Assembly: GCA_002422605.1 (NCBI GenBank)
Contig: DISW01000025.1
Span: 496,001 to 560,000, forward strand
Origin: Bacteriovoracaceae bacterium UBA6200
Lineage (GTDB): Bacteria; Bdellovibrionota; Bacteriovoracia; Bacteriovoracales; Bacteriovoracaceae
Length of the DNA stretch: 64,000 bases
Direction of reading: 5' to 3'
Below are positions 42,860-51,062 of this stretch, in pieces. A program made the position numbers and the translations under genes. Every line of letters starts with the position of its first letter. Position 1 is the stretch's first letter. The notes below the pieces were generated by a model. The model was not told the DNA's origin, did not search any database, and saw nothing but the letters and a program-made list of their open reading frames with translations.

Positions 42860-43435
42860 ATGAAATGCCATAAACTACTCACCTTATGTTTACTCATTAC
42901 TCTACCAACCATAAGTTCCGCCTATGAAGAGGACTGTGAAGACGGTTTGCCTTTGACTGGGACCACTGCCCTCTTAAAGACATTAGAGGATGTCAGTAAT
43001 GGCTTGTATAAGAATATTGCTACCATGAAAGTTAATCATGATGGGGAAGGTGTTCTTGCTGTTTATTATGAAAATGGAAAACCGAAACTTTTAAAGCTTA
43101 CTTATAAAAACGGAAGTGGAACCGTTGTTAAACAAGTCTCCTTTGATGATTTAGCTGCAGGCAAGCCACTTATTTATGAGAATCCGGATAAACCAGGGAA
43201 AGCCATCGTTTTAGAGAAAGGCTCAAAATTTGGCGATGGTCATTATGATTTCCGTTTTAAAATCAGATCAAAATTAAAACCTGAAGAGTTTGATACTTAT
43301 CCTATACAATTTAAACCATCAGCTGATGCTCCAGTAATTACTTATAAAAATAAAACGTTCAAGAAGATGGTCATTTCTCCGGGGGTCAGTATGTTCTCCT
43401 GGGATGGGACTTTCAAGAATGTTGAATTTAATTAA
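42860..43435 (+). CDS. Secreted hypothetical protein, 191 residues
   Basis: The ATG at 42860 is chosen because the protein then starts with a signal peptide (MKCHKLLTLCLLITLPTISSA). The mature part is beta-rich and basic with no recognised motif. Divergent from the nucleotidyltransferase gene and 14 bases before the thioesterase gene. Confidence 0.6.
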   Translation: MKCHKLLTLCLLITLPTISSAYEEDCEDGLPLTGTTALLKTLEDVSNGLYKNIATMKVNHDGEGVLAVYYENGKPKLLKLTYKNGSGTVVKQVSFDDLAAGKPLIYENPDKPGKAIVLEKGSKFGDGHYDFRFKIRSKLKPEEFDTYPIQFKPSADAPVITYKNKTFKKMVISPGVSMFSWDGTFKNVEFN

Positions 43436-43449
43436 CCAAGAGAAAGATA

Positions 43450-43869
43450 GTGCAAAAGAAGCTTAGCCTAGAAGAAGTGAATACCGTTTTCACTCAGGGA
43501 CAACTACCAGAATCATTTGGAATTAATATCATTGAGCTGGGGGATGATTTTGCAGTCGGAACTTTAACAGTTGATGAGAGGCATCTTCGTCCTGGGAATA
43601 TTATGAATGGGGGCGTCTCATTAGTTCTGATTGAAACAATGGGGAGCATAAGCTCATGCTTATTCCTTGATCTTGATAAGCAAAATTCTTTTGGTATTCA
43701 GGTAAATGCAAATCATATTTCAATTGCAAAACCTGGCGATGTTTTAACTGCCAGATCGGAAAAAATCCATATTGGTAAAACTACCCAGATCTGGGACGTC
43801 ACTATCACTAATCAAAAAGAAAAATTAGTATCATCGGGTAGAATTACAATGCTCGTAACGGACAGATGA
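43450..43869 (+). CDS. Hotdog-fold thioesterase
   Basis: 139 residues starting at GTG 43450 with AGAGAAAG upstream. PaaI/EntH-type signature: HLRPGNIMNGGVSLVLIETMGSI (Asn and Glu catalytic positions), then GIQVNANHISIA. Hydrolyses an acyl- or aryl-CoA; the type resembles MenI and YbdB, but the substrate is open. 14 bases after the secreted protein gene. Confidence 0.88.
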   Translation: MQKKLSLEEVNTVFTQGQLPESFGINIIELGDDFAVGTLTVDERHLRPGNIMNGGVSLVLIETMGSISSCLFLDLDKQNSFGIQVNANHISIAKPGDVLTARSEKIHIGKTTQIWDVTITNQKEKLVSSGRITMLVTDR

Positions 43870-43879
43870 AAGGGAAATA

Positions 43880-43899
43880 GGGAAGGGCCAGGCCCTCCC
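43880..43899. terminator. Shared hairpin between convergent genes
   Basis: GGGA-A-GGG pairs with CCC-TCCC (7 bp with one bulge) around a 5-base loop, midway between the convergent stops at 43869 and 43909. The T-tracts on both sides are poor. Confidence 0.4.
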
Positions 43900-43908
43900 C
43901 TTATAAGT

Positions 43909-44646
43909 TTACTTTTCTTCTTGAGCTTCTCGAAGATTCAGATTCTGTTGGGTCGAACGGCGCTGTTGAGCAGGGTCTCCAATCCAACGGATCTTATTCA
44001 CCACTGACTCACCTGCATCGGCAGTATTGTATTGACTACCAAAACTAATGACGGATGTATTGGCCGTAGCTTTCCCATTAAGAAAATCCATTGTTTCTTT
44101 CCCATAAGTAATTCTGGCGGCATCTGCTGACATCGCTCCTGAAAGAACTTTATGGGCAAGGTTCAATGACAAGATATTCATGGCTTCATTATCAGCATAT
44201 GAAGACATGGTTCCTTTGGTACGATCCAGGACGACTGAACCATTATATCTCCAGATATCATCGACTTTACCTTGTGGTGCTTTATAGTCCACAACATGTT
44301 CTAACGAATTTTGATGTAAGAGAGGAAAGCGGTGCGAATAAACATCTTTGTGGACAATAATCTTCTTAAATGGGGCAACATTCCTCCAGACTAATGAGTC
44401 AGAAGTGGTTTCATGCGGATCACCGTATTTTGAGATCATGTCTCTTGCTGCTTGCATTGAACTTTCAGGCCATCCGCTGGTTAGACTATTAGCACGGTTA
44501 AATGCATCCTGATTTATATTCTTACTTTGAACATTATCAGTAGACGCCGTTTTGTTCATTGTTGTCTGTTGGTCCTTTTTAAAAGTGGAACAACTTACTA
44601 ATCCAATTGATAAAGACAGTAGAATCCCGAGTCTTATTTTTTTCAT
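43909..44646 (-). CDS. Putative lipoprotein, 245 residues
   Basis: Start ATG at 44646 with GGAGG five bases upstream; an ATG 10 codons earlier lacks this. Signal MKKIRLGILLSLSIGLVSCST with lipobox LVSC. The domain has RNVAPFKKIIVHKDVYSH and VDDIWRYNGSVVLDRTKG and is not recognised; the C-terminus is Gln/Arg-rich. Presumably anchored to the periplasmic side of a membrane. Confidence 0.7.
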   Translation of the reverse strand: MKKIRLGILLSLSIGLVSCSTFKKDQQTTMNKTASTDNVQSKNINQDAFNRANSLTSGWPESSMQAARDMISKYGDPHETTSDSLVWRNVAPFKKIIVHKDVYSHRFPLLHQNSLEHVVDYKAPQGKVDDIWRYNGSVVLDRTKGTMSSYADNEAMNILSLNLAHKVLSGAMSADAARITYGKETMDFLNGKATANTSVISFGSQYNTADAGESVVNKIRWIGDPAQQRRSTQQNLNLREAQEEK

Positions 44647-44806
44647 AGTTTCCTCCATGAAGTTATGGTCTCTCAATCCACTTAACTAAGTTACTGGTCG
44701 AGCAATATTGGGACCAAAATATACAGCATGGATTCCTCATTAAAACATTCTGCTCTTGATTCTGTGCTGATCGACTCATCTTAACATTCTTGTTTGAATC
44801 CCTTTT

Positions 44807-45079
44807 ATGGAAAATCAAACAACAAATGAAATCTCACAAAACCCAAAAGAACTGATGAAGAGTATAGAAGATATACTGGCTTCAGTTAAAGATCTCTGCC
44901 GCAGTAATTCAGGTGCACTCAGTGATCCTATGGGAAAGGCGCTCTTAGAGACATCAGGTGATGTTCTGGAGGGACTGATAAAAACCTTTGAACATTACCG
45001 AGAAGGCGGAGAGGTCTGGAAAACAGAGTACATGGATTATGACGAACGTCCTCAGAAGAGCAGTGATCCATGGGATTAG
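44807..45079 (+). CDS. Small acidic hypothetical protein, 90 residues
   Basis: Predicted helical, no membrane segment, no recognised family; loosely like the soluble part of ElaB/YqjD proteins. No Shine-Dalgarno site. 106 bases before the degenerate response regulator gene. Confidence 0.55.
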   Translation: MENQTTNEISQNPKELMKSIEDILASVKDLCRSNSGALSDPMGKALLETSGDVLEGLIKTFEHYREGGEVWKTEYMDYDERPQKSSDPWD

Positions 45080-45185
45080 ACAGCATCATTCTTGAATAAA
45101 TATGGAATCAGATCCTGGAACTAAATGCCATGGTTTTTTGCAGCGGGAGCTTGTGGCATTCTCTTCTTGTCGAGAGGAGGACGCC

Positions 45186-45812
45186 ATGACAAATATTCTT
45201 ATCATCACAAAAAACTTTAAACTCTTACGTAAGCTTAATTATCAACTCACATTTTGTGGATTTATGGTTGAAACCGTACCCACAACTGAAGCGGCCCTCA
45301 AGCTTATGGATGAGATTAAATTTAAAATTATCCTATTAGATAGCATTGAAGCCAGGCATGAACTCAGTTCTTTTTGTCATGAGGCAAGGTATAAAGGGAG
45401 CAGGGCAGCCTTGATTCTAATGAGTGACTTCTATCAAGATTATTATCTTCAGGGGGGAGTAGATGATTACATCCTTAAGCCATTTGGATTAAATGATTTA
45501 CGTCTCCTACTTAATAAGCAACTTGAGCGAAAGGCCTTAGAGAATAATCCGCTTACTCTGGGTGAACTTAAAATAGATGTGGCCGATAGTATGGTCTATA
45601 TTCATGAAAAGATCCTTTCTCTGGGAAAAAAAGAGCTCGAGGTCCTCATAATCCTTACCAAAAAGGCAGGAAGAATTATTCGGCCTAATTCGCTTATGAC
45701 TGAAGAAAGAATGCATGGACTTAGAAAAAAACTTAAAAAAGCCGCTGGTGAAACGTTGCAGATTAAATTCATTAAAGGCCTGGGGTACAAGTTAATTGCT
45801 CAGGGAACTTAA
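45186..45812 (+). CDS. Degenerate OmpR-like response regulator
   Basis: 208 residues from the ATG at 45186 (site GAGAGGAGG; an ATG at 45102 is less likely). A paralogue of the regulator at 39350-40024: shared GVDDYILKPFGLNDL/GADDYLRKPFGLEEL, LGKKELEVLIILTKKAG/LGRKELDILILLTRKAG and KGLGYKL/YGLGYRL. The acidic pair is lost (ILIITKN in place of ILIIEDD) although an Asp remains in IILLDS, so normal phosphorylation is doubtful. About 16 residues are missing before the recognition helix (MHGLRKKLKKAAGE). No partner kinase nearby. Possibly phosphorylation-independent. Confidence 0.82.
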   Translation: MTNILIITKNFKLLRKLNYQLTFCGFMVETVPTTEAALKLMDEIKFKIILLDSIEARHELSSFCHEARYKGSRAALILMSDFYQDYYLQGGVDDYILKPFGLNDLRLLLNKQLERKALENNPLTLGELKIDVADSMVYIHEKILSLGKKELEVLIILTKKAGRIIRPNSLMTEERMHGLRKKLKKAAGETLQIKFIKGLGYKLIAQGT

Positions 45813-45925
45813 GGGTAAAATCAGGTTAAAGTTATTTTCAATTTGGTGGAGATTCCATATTCTGGTTTTGTTCAGACGAAACAGTTTAGAGTAAAATCAA
45901 AACTGATAACCAAGCTGAATAAAAA

Positions 45926-45953
45926 AGATCATCTTCGGATGGTCTTTTTTTTT
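45926..45953 (+). terminator. Rho-independent terminator between the regulator and metalloprotein genes
   Basis: AGATCATC pairs with GATGGTCT around a TTCG tetraloop, followed by nine T. It lies about 115 bases past the regulator stop, so the two genes are separate units. Confidence 0.92.
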
Positions 45954-46042
45954 GCCCTTTTTCGCGCATCAAATGGTGCTTCAAAACAACACATTTATTT
46001 TATTTCATGGGAAGATGGCCTCCAAAATAAAAGGAGACGCCT

Positions 46043-46630
46043 ATGAGAGTTCTTGCCTTTTTCATTCTACTCGCATCGATGGTTACATTTGAAGTGAAGG
46101 CTTTTGTTCCCTCCGAAGCCTACACCTTCGATTTCAATGTAAAGACTTTAAGGATAAGTCGTTATAAGGAGAATAAGCTTATTGAAGCCGTTGATCTTCT
46201 TAGAGAGGTTTTTGCATCTGAAGAGTTTAAAACAAGAATCTTGAATCATCGTTTTAAGGGGAAATATCGATACGCCTACAATAAGGGGCTTACGAATCGT
46301 CAAATTTATAACAAGATCCTAAAAGGAAGGGAGGAGCTTTATCCTTATATAAATAATGCCATGGATGTTGAAGTGGGATTTTTTACTAATCACAAATCTA
46401 TCGTTATTGGTTACACCTGGCCTCAGTCTAAAAAAATCTGGATGAACACGAAATACTTCAACCGTTTTGAGACAGAAGAAATTGCTTCCCATCTATTTCA
46501 TGAATGGCTTCACAAGCTTGGGTTTGATCACGAAAGGAAGAGAACTCATGACAGACAATTCTCTGTGCCGTATGCTGTTGGTAGAATAGCTCTCGAGATT
46601 GCACGGGAAATAAATGAAGACCGAAATTAG
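46043..46630 (+). CDS. Secreted protein with metzincin-like HExxHxxGxxH motif
   Basis: 195 residues with a signal peptide (MRVLAFFILLASMVTFEVKA) instead of the lipobox of its paralogue at 40244-40885. The zinc motif is LFHEWLHKLGFDHER near residue 152, followed by SVPYAVGRIALEIA. Strong site AAGGAG before the ATG. It is expected to be periplasmic or released, against the lipid-anchored sister protein. Overlaps the SET-domain gene by 17 nt. Confidence 0.8.
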   Translation: MRVLAFFILLASMVTFEVKAFVPSEAYTFDFNVKTLRISRYKENKLIEAVDLLREVFASEEFKTRILNHRFKGKYRYAYNKGLTNRQIYNKILKGREELYPYINNAMDVEVGFFTNHKSIVIGYTWPQSKKIWMNTKYFNRFETEEIASHLFHEWLHKLGFDHERKRTHDRQFSVPYAVGRIALEIAREINEDRN

Positions 46631-46967
46631 ACATACTCCACAAAAAGGCCGGGGCATATTTGCGTTGGCAGATATTCGTCCCGGCGAAATTATTGAAACC
46701 TGCCAATTAATCCTCATGGAGATGGATGAGATCCAGGGAGTGCTGGAAGCCTATATCTTTCAATATAAGAAGAAGGTTGCTGCGGTGGCCCTCGGAAATG
46801 GTTCTCTTTACAATCACTCTGATAGACCTAATGCAGAATTTTACTTCAATTATAAGAAGAAAGTTCTGATCTTCCGTGCCTTAAAGAAGATTGCCGCCCA
46901 ATCTGAAATTACGGTGAATTACGGGTATACCGCAAGTGAGAAAAAGCAGTTTGCGATCAAAAGCTGA
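46614..46967 (+). CDS. SET-domain protein, putative lysine methyltransferase
   Basis: 117 residues, a compact SET domain alone. N-motif GRGIFALADIRPGEIIE; SAM/active-site motifs NGSLYNHSDRPNAEF and AQSEITVNYGY, where the Tyr is the usual catalytic position. No pre-SET or zinc post-SET. Bacterial SET proteins can methylate lysines of host or own proteins; the target here is unknown. It starts within the metalloprotein gene, so translation is coupled. Confidence 0.87.
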   Translation: MKTEIRHTPQKGRGIFALADIRPGEIIETCQLILMEMDEIQGVLEAYIFQYKKKVAAVALGNGSLYNHSDRPNAEFYFNYKKKVLIFRALKKIAAQSEITVNYGYTASEKKQFAIKS

Positions 46968-47008
46968 AAGCTTAGAATAATCCTATCACTTTTATTAAGA
47001 GGCAGGAT

Positions 47009-48172
47009 ATGGATTCAGAGCGCGATAAATGGAATATTAATACCAGACTTAACCATCCTTTAGAGGTCTCTCTTCTAGAAGGTAATAGACCGCTGGTTGG
47101 TGCTATTTACCAATCAGTTAAATATGCTCCTTCTGATAAATATCCCATGAGCGAACAGTTTATTTATTCACGAGGCTCCAATCCCACGACCCGTAGATTA
47201 GAAATGGCTCTGGCCGAGTTACAGCATAAAGAAGATTGCATTGTGGTTAGCTCGGGAATTGCGGCCTTAACAGGCACTTTCCTGGCACTTCTCTCAAGCG
47301 GAGATCATGTCATTTCCTTTCGTGAGCTTTATAAACCCTCTCGATTATTTATTAAAAATATTCTGTCCAAATATCAAGTCGAGCATACTTTCTTAAGCCT
47401 TCTGAATATGGATGAATTAGAAAATGCCATCAAACCTGGAAAGACAAAGCTTATCCATTTTGAAAGTCCGTCAAATCCAAATCTGGATATTGCAGATATT
47501 GAAAGAATCATCTCAGTGGCCAGAAAGCATGGAATACTTATTAGCATGGACGGTACCTTTGCGGGACTTCATCAGCATAATCAATATGATATTGATCTGA
47601 TGATCCACAGTCTGACAAAATTTGGAAATGGCCACGGGGATGTGATGGCAGGATCAATTGCCGGTTCGAAGAATCTTATCAAGACCATTCGTGAAATGAC
47701 CATTTACCTAGGTGCGACTCCAGATCCTCATTCTTCGTATCTTTTAGAAAGAGGGCTTAAGACTTATATGCTTCGCTATGAAAGACAGACTAAAAATGCC
47801 ACTAAGCTTGCTGGCTTTCTTGTTAAACATCCTAAAGTTAAATGTGTTCGCTACCCAGGTCTAGAAAATCACCGAGGCCATGAGCTGGCAAAGAAACAAA
47901 TGAATGATATGGGAGCTGTTATCTCCTTTGAAATTGATCCAGGGGTTGCTTCTTCAGCTGATCAATTTTGCCACATGCTAAAGTTGATACAACTAACAGC
48001 GAGTATTGGTTCCACTGAAAGTATCATTTGCCCTAGTAATACTTTTTTTGGGCAAGAACTTTCCCCCGAAGAAAAAATGGAAATGGGATTAAATACCCAT
48101 TCCCTAAGATTGTCAGTTGGTCTCGAAGATCCAGAAGATCTGATACAAGACTTAAAGGATGCCTTAGAATGA
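47009..48172 (+). CDS. Cys/Met-metabolism PLP enzyme (cystathionine synthase/lyase family)
   Basis: 387 residues. Fold-type I PLP enzyme: YSRGSNPTTRRLEMALAEL (phosphate-binding Tyr/Arg), SSGIAALTG, FESPSNPNLDIADI and the Schiff-base Lys204 in IHSLTKFGNGHGD. Two variations from the usual pattern are MDGTFAG where DNTFxTP is typical, and GNGHGD for GHSD. It handles a homoserine ester, cystathionine or methionine, but the reaction cannot be assigned. The stop overlaps the next gene by ATGA. Confidence 0.88.
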   Translation: MDSERDKWNINTRLNHPLEVSLLEGNRPLVGAIYQSVKYAPSDKYPMSEQFIYSRGSNPTTRRLEMALAELQHKEDCIVVSSGIAALTGTFLALLSSGDHVISFRELYKPSRLFIKNILSKYQVEHTFLSLLNMDELENAIKPGKTKLIHFESPSNPNLDIADIERIISVARKHGILISMDGTFAGLHQHNQYDIDLMIHSLTKFGNGHGDVMAGSIAGSKNLIKTIREMTIYLGATPDPHSSYLLERGLKTYMLRYERQTKNATKLAGFLVKHPKVKCVRYPGLENHRGHELAKKQMNDMGAVISFEIDPGVASSADQFCHMLKLIQLTASIGSTESIICPSNTFFGQELSPEEKMEMGLNTHSLRLSVGLEDPEDLIQDLKDALE

Positions 48173-48969
48173 GATATGTTTTCACTGTTTTCATCGCTCT
48201 CATTGGTGGTTATGCACTTTATCCTTATGTAAATGGGCCTAAAGCTGAAAAAAAGGATGAATTTACAGAACGGTTTCATAGGTTTCTTCTGGAGGAGGCC
48301 CGTGTATACGCCAAAAGTACTGATCCGAATACTAAGATGAAAGCAGCCGATCAGATGTATCAAAAGATGTCCCATATCCTTAATGAGGAACTTGATTTAG
48401 AAAGTGAAAAGAATTTGCCGGCCGAGATAAAAGTTACCGTTAAACCAGAAGTAAAAAAGTCCGAGGCTCCAAAAATTCTACCTGCTCAGAAGAGTGTGCC
48501 TGAAAAAAAAGAAATCGATTTTCCCAAGAATCAAACTATTGCAGAAAAATATCACACAAACACCCTGGATCGAAATAGCGTGATGACCTTCAATGAGCTC
48601 CCTTTTCTCTCTGATAAAGATTCCCGCATCCAAAAATTGATTGGAGTGTTTGAAGGAAAGGTTAAAAGCTTCACTTCAACTCGTACCGGTGATGAGGAAC
48701 GTATTTCAATGAAGGTTAATCAGGATAAGACGAAAGAGATGACCATCACTCAGATTGTTGATTCTTACGATAATGTCACTCTTGATACTTCCAAGAAAAC
48801 GTCTCTCACTTTTAAAAGTGTTCCAGGGGATGAAAACCTGCTTTTAATGCTTATTCCGGATGGGTCTATCATTCTTGATTTAAGAAGATTCCCTGTTCTT
48901 ACTGGTAAGGTACTCTCTTTGTCCCAAGTTAGAGGAGAGTTTCAAATGGAGAAGATTCAGAAAAATTAA
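48169..48969 (+). CDS. Single-pass anchored hypothetical protein, 266 residues
   Basis: N-terminal hydrophobic segment (MRYVFTVFIALIGGYALYPY), then a charged linker rich in Lys, Glu and Pro (25-120), then a beta-rich C-terminal domain. Not recognised. Coupled to the PLP enzyme gene by ATGA; the linker length suggests it spans periplasmic space. Confidence 0.62.
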   Translation: MRYVFTVFIALIGGYALYPYVNGPKAEKKDEFTERFHRFLLEEARVYAKSTDPNTKMKAADQMYQKMSHILNEELDLESEKNLPAEIKVTVKPEVKKSEAPKILPAQKSVPEKKEIDFPKNQTIAEKYHTNTLDRNSVMTFNELPFLSDKDSRIQKLIGVFEGKVKSFTSTRTGDEERISMKVNQDKTKEMTITQIVDSYDNVTLDTSKKTSLTFKSVPGDENLLLMLIPDGSIILDLRRFPVLTGKVLSLSQVRGEFQMEKIQKN

Positions 48970-49026
48970 TTAATTGGTATCGAGTTTGCTTCCTTCTTTA
49001 GTAGATCATCTCCTAAGGAGGAAATT

Positions 49027-49482
49027 ATGACGGACACTCCAATTAATCAGGGTTTTGACCAAGAAGTAGGGGAAAATCGACCCGTCTCCATAACGAAACT
49101 GAAAGAATATGGAATGAAGGCTTATGGCCCCATTATTGACGTTGTCTATAAGTATCAAGATGAATTTACTCCCTATTTTAATGCTTTAATAAAAGGCCTG
49201 CAGGGTGGAGTGGAGCGTTTAAATGGTGAAGGAGCAAATGAAGCAGAAAAGTATGTTTCACGCTTTTTCCAGGAAGCCTCACAGAGTTTAGAAGGTATTA
49301 GCCAAAAACTTTCTTCAAAAGACATCAATAGCATCAAAGAATTTTTACAAGAACAAGGACGGGCACGGCCAAGTATCATGTTTTCGTCTTCCTACGTAGC
49401 AGGCCTTCTTTTTGGCCGTCTAGGTCGACATATTATTGGGCATAAGTCCGCTTCCGCTACTCAAGATGAGGCCATCCACTAG
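49027..49482 (+). CDS. ElaB/YqjD-like protein with C-terminal hydrophobic segment
   Basis: 151 residues. A helical soluble part ends in one hydrophobic Gly-rich segment (SSYVAGLLFGRLGRHIIG, about 123-140), a topology like inner-membrane ElaB/YqjD. Strong site AAGGAGG. First of three genes with short spacing. Family call tentative. Confidence 0.55.
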   Translation: MTDTPINQGFDQEVGENRPVSITKLKEYGMKAYGPIIDVVYKYQDEFTPYFNALIKGLQGGVERLNGEGANEAEKYVSRFFQEASQSLEGISQKLSSKDINSIKEFLQEQGRARPSIMFSSSYVAGLLFGRLGRHIIGHKSASATQDEAIH

Positions 49483-49495
49483 TAAAGGAGTTGTT

Positions 49496-49963
49496 ATGGA
49501 ACCTACTACGAATATACAAAATGATGTTGATCCCTTTATCAACGGCTCTGGACAGGTTCAACACGGAACTGAACGCGAGTCCTGGAAGGATATGGCCCAA
49601 GGGGTATATGGAGATGTTGTTCATTTAATGGAAAAAGAAGGACGGCTCATCAGAACCGAGATGAATGAGAAACTCACCGATGTGAAAAATGCGAGTGTTA
49701 ATATTGGAGTGGGAGGAGTTCTGCTTCATACTGGAGCGCTATGTTTTGCGGCCACTTGTATCATTCTTCTGGGCCAGGTTATGAATCTATGGATTGCGTC
49801 TGCTGTTGTTACATTTGTTTTCCTGGCAGTAGGAGCTTTCTTATTAATGGCGGCCAAAAAGAAACTAGAAGCCGACAATCTAAAGCCTAATCGATCTCTT
49901 GCCGCTTTTGGAGAAATTCGCCACACGCTCAAGGAGAAAGTAAATGAAATCACCAAACACTGA
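49496..49963 (+). CDS. YqjE/holin-X-like membrane protein
   Basis: 155 residues from the ATG at 49496 (AAGGAG at ideal spacing; an ATG at 49436 inside the previous gene is unlikely). Two hydrophobic helices (about 75-97 and 102-122) in a helical protein with a conserved-looking preceding helix, as in the YqjE/Actinobacterial holin-X type. Despite the name, such proteins are usually chromosomal and stress-related. The end overlaps the next gene by 20 nt. Confidence 0.68.
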   Translation: MEPTTNIQNDVDPFINGSGQVQHGTERESWKDMAQGVYGDVVHLMEKEGRLIRTEMNEKLTDVKNASVNIGVGGVLLHTGALCFAATCIILLGQVMNLWIASAVVTFVFLAVGAFLLMAAKKKLEADNLKPNRSLAAFGEIRHTLKEKVNEITKH

Positions 49964-50714
49964 GAAAAAATCTTCTGAAGAATTAGAGGATGAAGTTAAT
50001 TATGAACTTAATAATGTGCGTAGGGGATTAGATAAGATGCAAAGCCGGCTTACTCCCGGACAAATTTTAGATGATGTTATTTATTATCCTCATGGAGGTT
50101 CGACCTCCGGAGCCTTTGAGCACATGAAGAGTAATCCAGTCGGGACAGCTTTTTTATCACTGGGAACGCTTCTCTTAATGGAAGACCAGAACCGCAGCAG
50201 TGTAGAGACGAGTATGCGGGATAAAATGATGGGAATGAAGCATGATGTGAAATCCCGGACTCAGGAATTCAAAAATACCATCAATACCAAAAAAAATGAA
50301 ATCAAAGACAATCTTCAAAAGAAGAAAGAAGAGTTCCAATCAAGGCGTTCTTATGGAGCAGACTTTGAAGGAATTGATGACGAGGCCATGATCAACAAAG
50401 AAAGTACCAAAGATAAAGTTAAAGAGCGCATGGGTAAGGTCAAAGAAAACCTCTCTACAAGTTTCCAAACTGGTAAGGAAAAGTTTCAAGGACTAGATCC
50501 TCTTACCTATATGGCCATTGGTGCGGGATTAGGAGCTTTAACAGGTGCTTCTCTTCCAGTCAGCGATAAAGAACGTGACATGGTGGACACTCGTTTTAGT
50601 GAAAAGTTTTCTGATTTTGGCAGAGACTTTCAAGAAGCTATCAATGAGTCGACTAATTTACTTAAGGACTTAGTCGTTGATGATGTGAAGGATCGGACTA
50701 TAAATTTATTCTAA
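49944..50714 (+). CDS. DUF3618-like protein with long charged coil
   Basis: 256 residues. The N-terminal NNVRRGLDKMQSRLTPGQIL resembles the start of DUF3618 proteins. A hydrophobic stretch (NPVGTAFLSLGTLLLM, about 71) is followed by a long Lys/Glu coil (about 88-190) and a Gly-rich segment (MAIGAGLGALTGASLPV). Probably membrane-associated and structural. Last of the three-gene cluster. Confidence 0.6.
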   Translation: MKSPNTEKKSSEELEDEVNYELNNVRRGLDKMQSRLTPGQILDDVIYYPHGGSTSGAFEHMKSNPVGTAFLSLGTLLLMEDQNRSSVETSMRDKMMGMKHDVKSRTQEFKNTINTKKNEIKDNLQKKKEEFQSRRSYGADFEGIDDEAMINKESTKDKVKERMGKVKENLSTSFQTGKEKFQGLDPLTYMAIGAGLGALTGASLPVSDKERDMVDTRFSEKFSDFGRDFQEAINESTNLLKDLVVDDVKDRTINLF

Positions 50715-50723
50715 CTATTTACG

Positions 50724-50750
50724 GGCAGAGCTGCCTTAGGCAGCTCTGCC
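50724..50750. terminator. Perfect 12-bp hairpin between convergent genes
   Basis: GGCAGAGCTGCC, a TTA loop and GGCAGCTCTGCC form 12 perfect pairs between the stop at 50714 and the minus-strand small gene ending at 50759. There is no T-tract on either strand, so it may terminate weakly or protect both 3' ends. Confidence 0.55.
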
Positions 50751-50758
50751 ATACTTCA

Positions 50759-50923
50759 TTAATTAATCGTAAAAGCTTTCTTAGAAGTTTTGTAAGCAAC
50801 TTTCGTTTGTTGTTTTTTATCATCGGCCAGCGCTGATTTTTTTTTCTCTACCTTCATCCCATTGTTGCTTGAAATGCAAAGGATGAATAATCCCCATGAA
50901 ACAGTATTGATAATCATTCTCAT
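50759..50923 (-). CDS. Small exported protein, 54 residues
   Basis: ATG with AAGGAGG seven bases upstream. The N-terminal hydrophobic stretch (IINTVSWGLFILCISS) is followed by a Lys-rich, Gln-containing tail (VEKKKSALADDKKQQTKVAY). No family recognised. Looks like a short signal-anchor or secreted peptide. It accounts for about half of the 348-nt gap 50715-51062; the rest holds a hairpin and the promoter at 51029. Confidence 0.65.
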   Translation of the reverse strand: MRMIINTVSWGLFILCISSNNGMKVEKKKSALADDKKQQTKVAYKTSKKAFTIN

Positions 50924-51028
50924 CCTAAGGCCTCCTTGTTAGTAAGAAAGTACCAACAAAAACTTGCAAGAGTGTGGAGGTTTTACGCGATGCGCACCTT
51001 GGTTTTACTCATGAAAACCTGATTTGGT

Positions 51029-51056
51029 TTGACAGTTAATACTTAAGTTCTATTAT
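51029..51056 (+). promoter_or_regulatory. Strong sigma-70-type promoter, probably leaderless
   Basis: TTGACA, a 16-base spacer and TATTAT. The -10 ends six bases before the ATG at 51063, so a start at the usual distance would fall on or next to the start codon. No Shine-Dalgarno site is present. Confidence 0.7.
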
Positions 51057-51062
51057 TCAAAC

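Noticed and set aside
45843..46046. 67-codon frame between the degenerate regulator and the metalloprotein gene
   Set aside because: It runs through a strong rho-independent terminator at 45926-45953 and has no ribosome site; composition is not protein-like.
49496..49963. Holin-like protein as evidence of a lysis cassette
   Set aside because: The YqjE/holin-X type is usually chromosomal, and the neighbours are envelope/stress-like with no endolysin.
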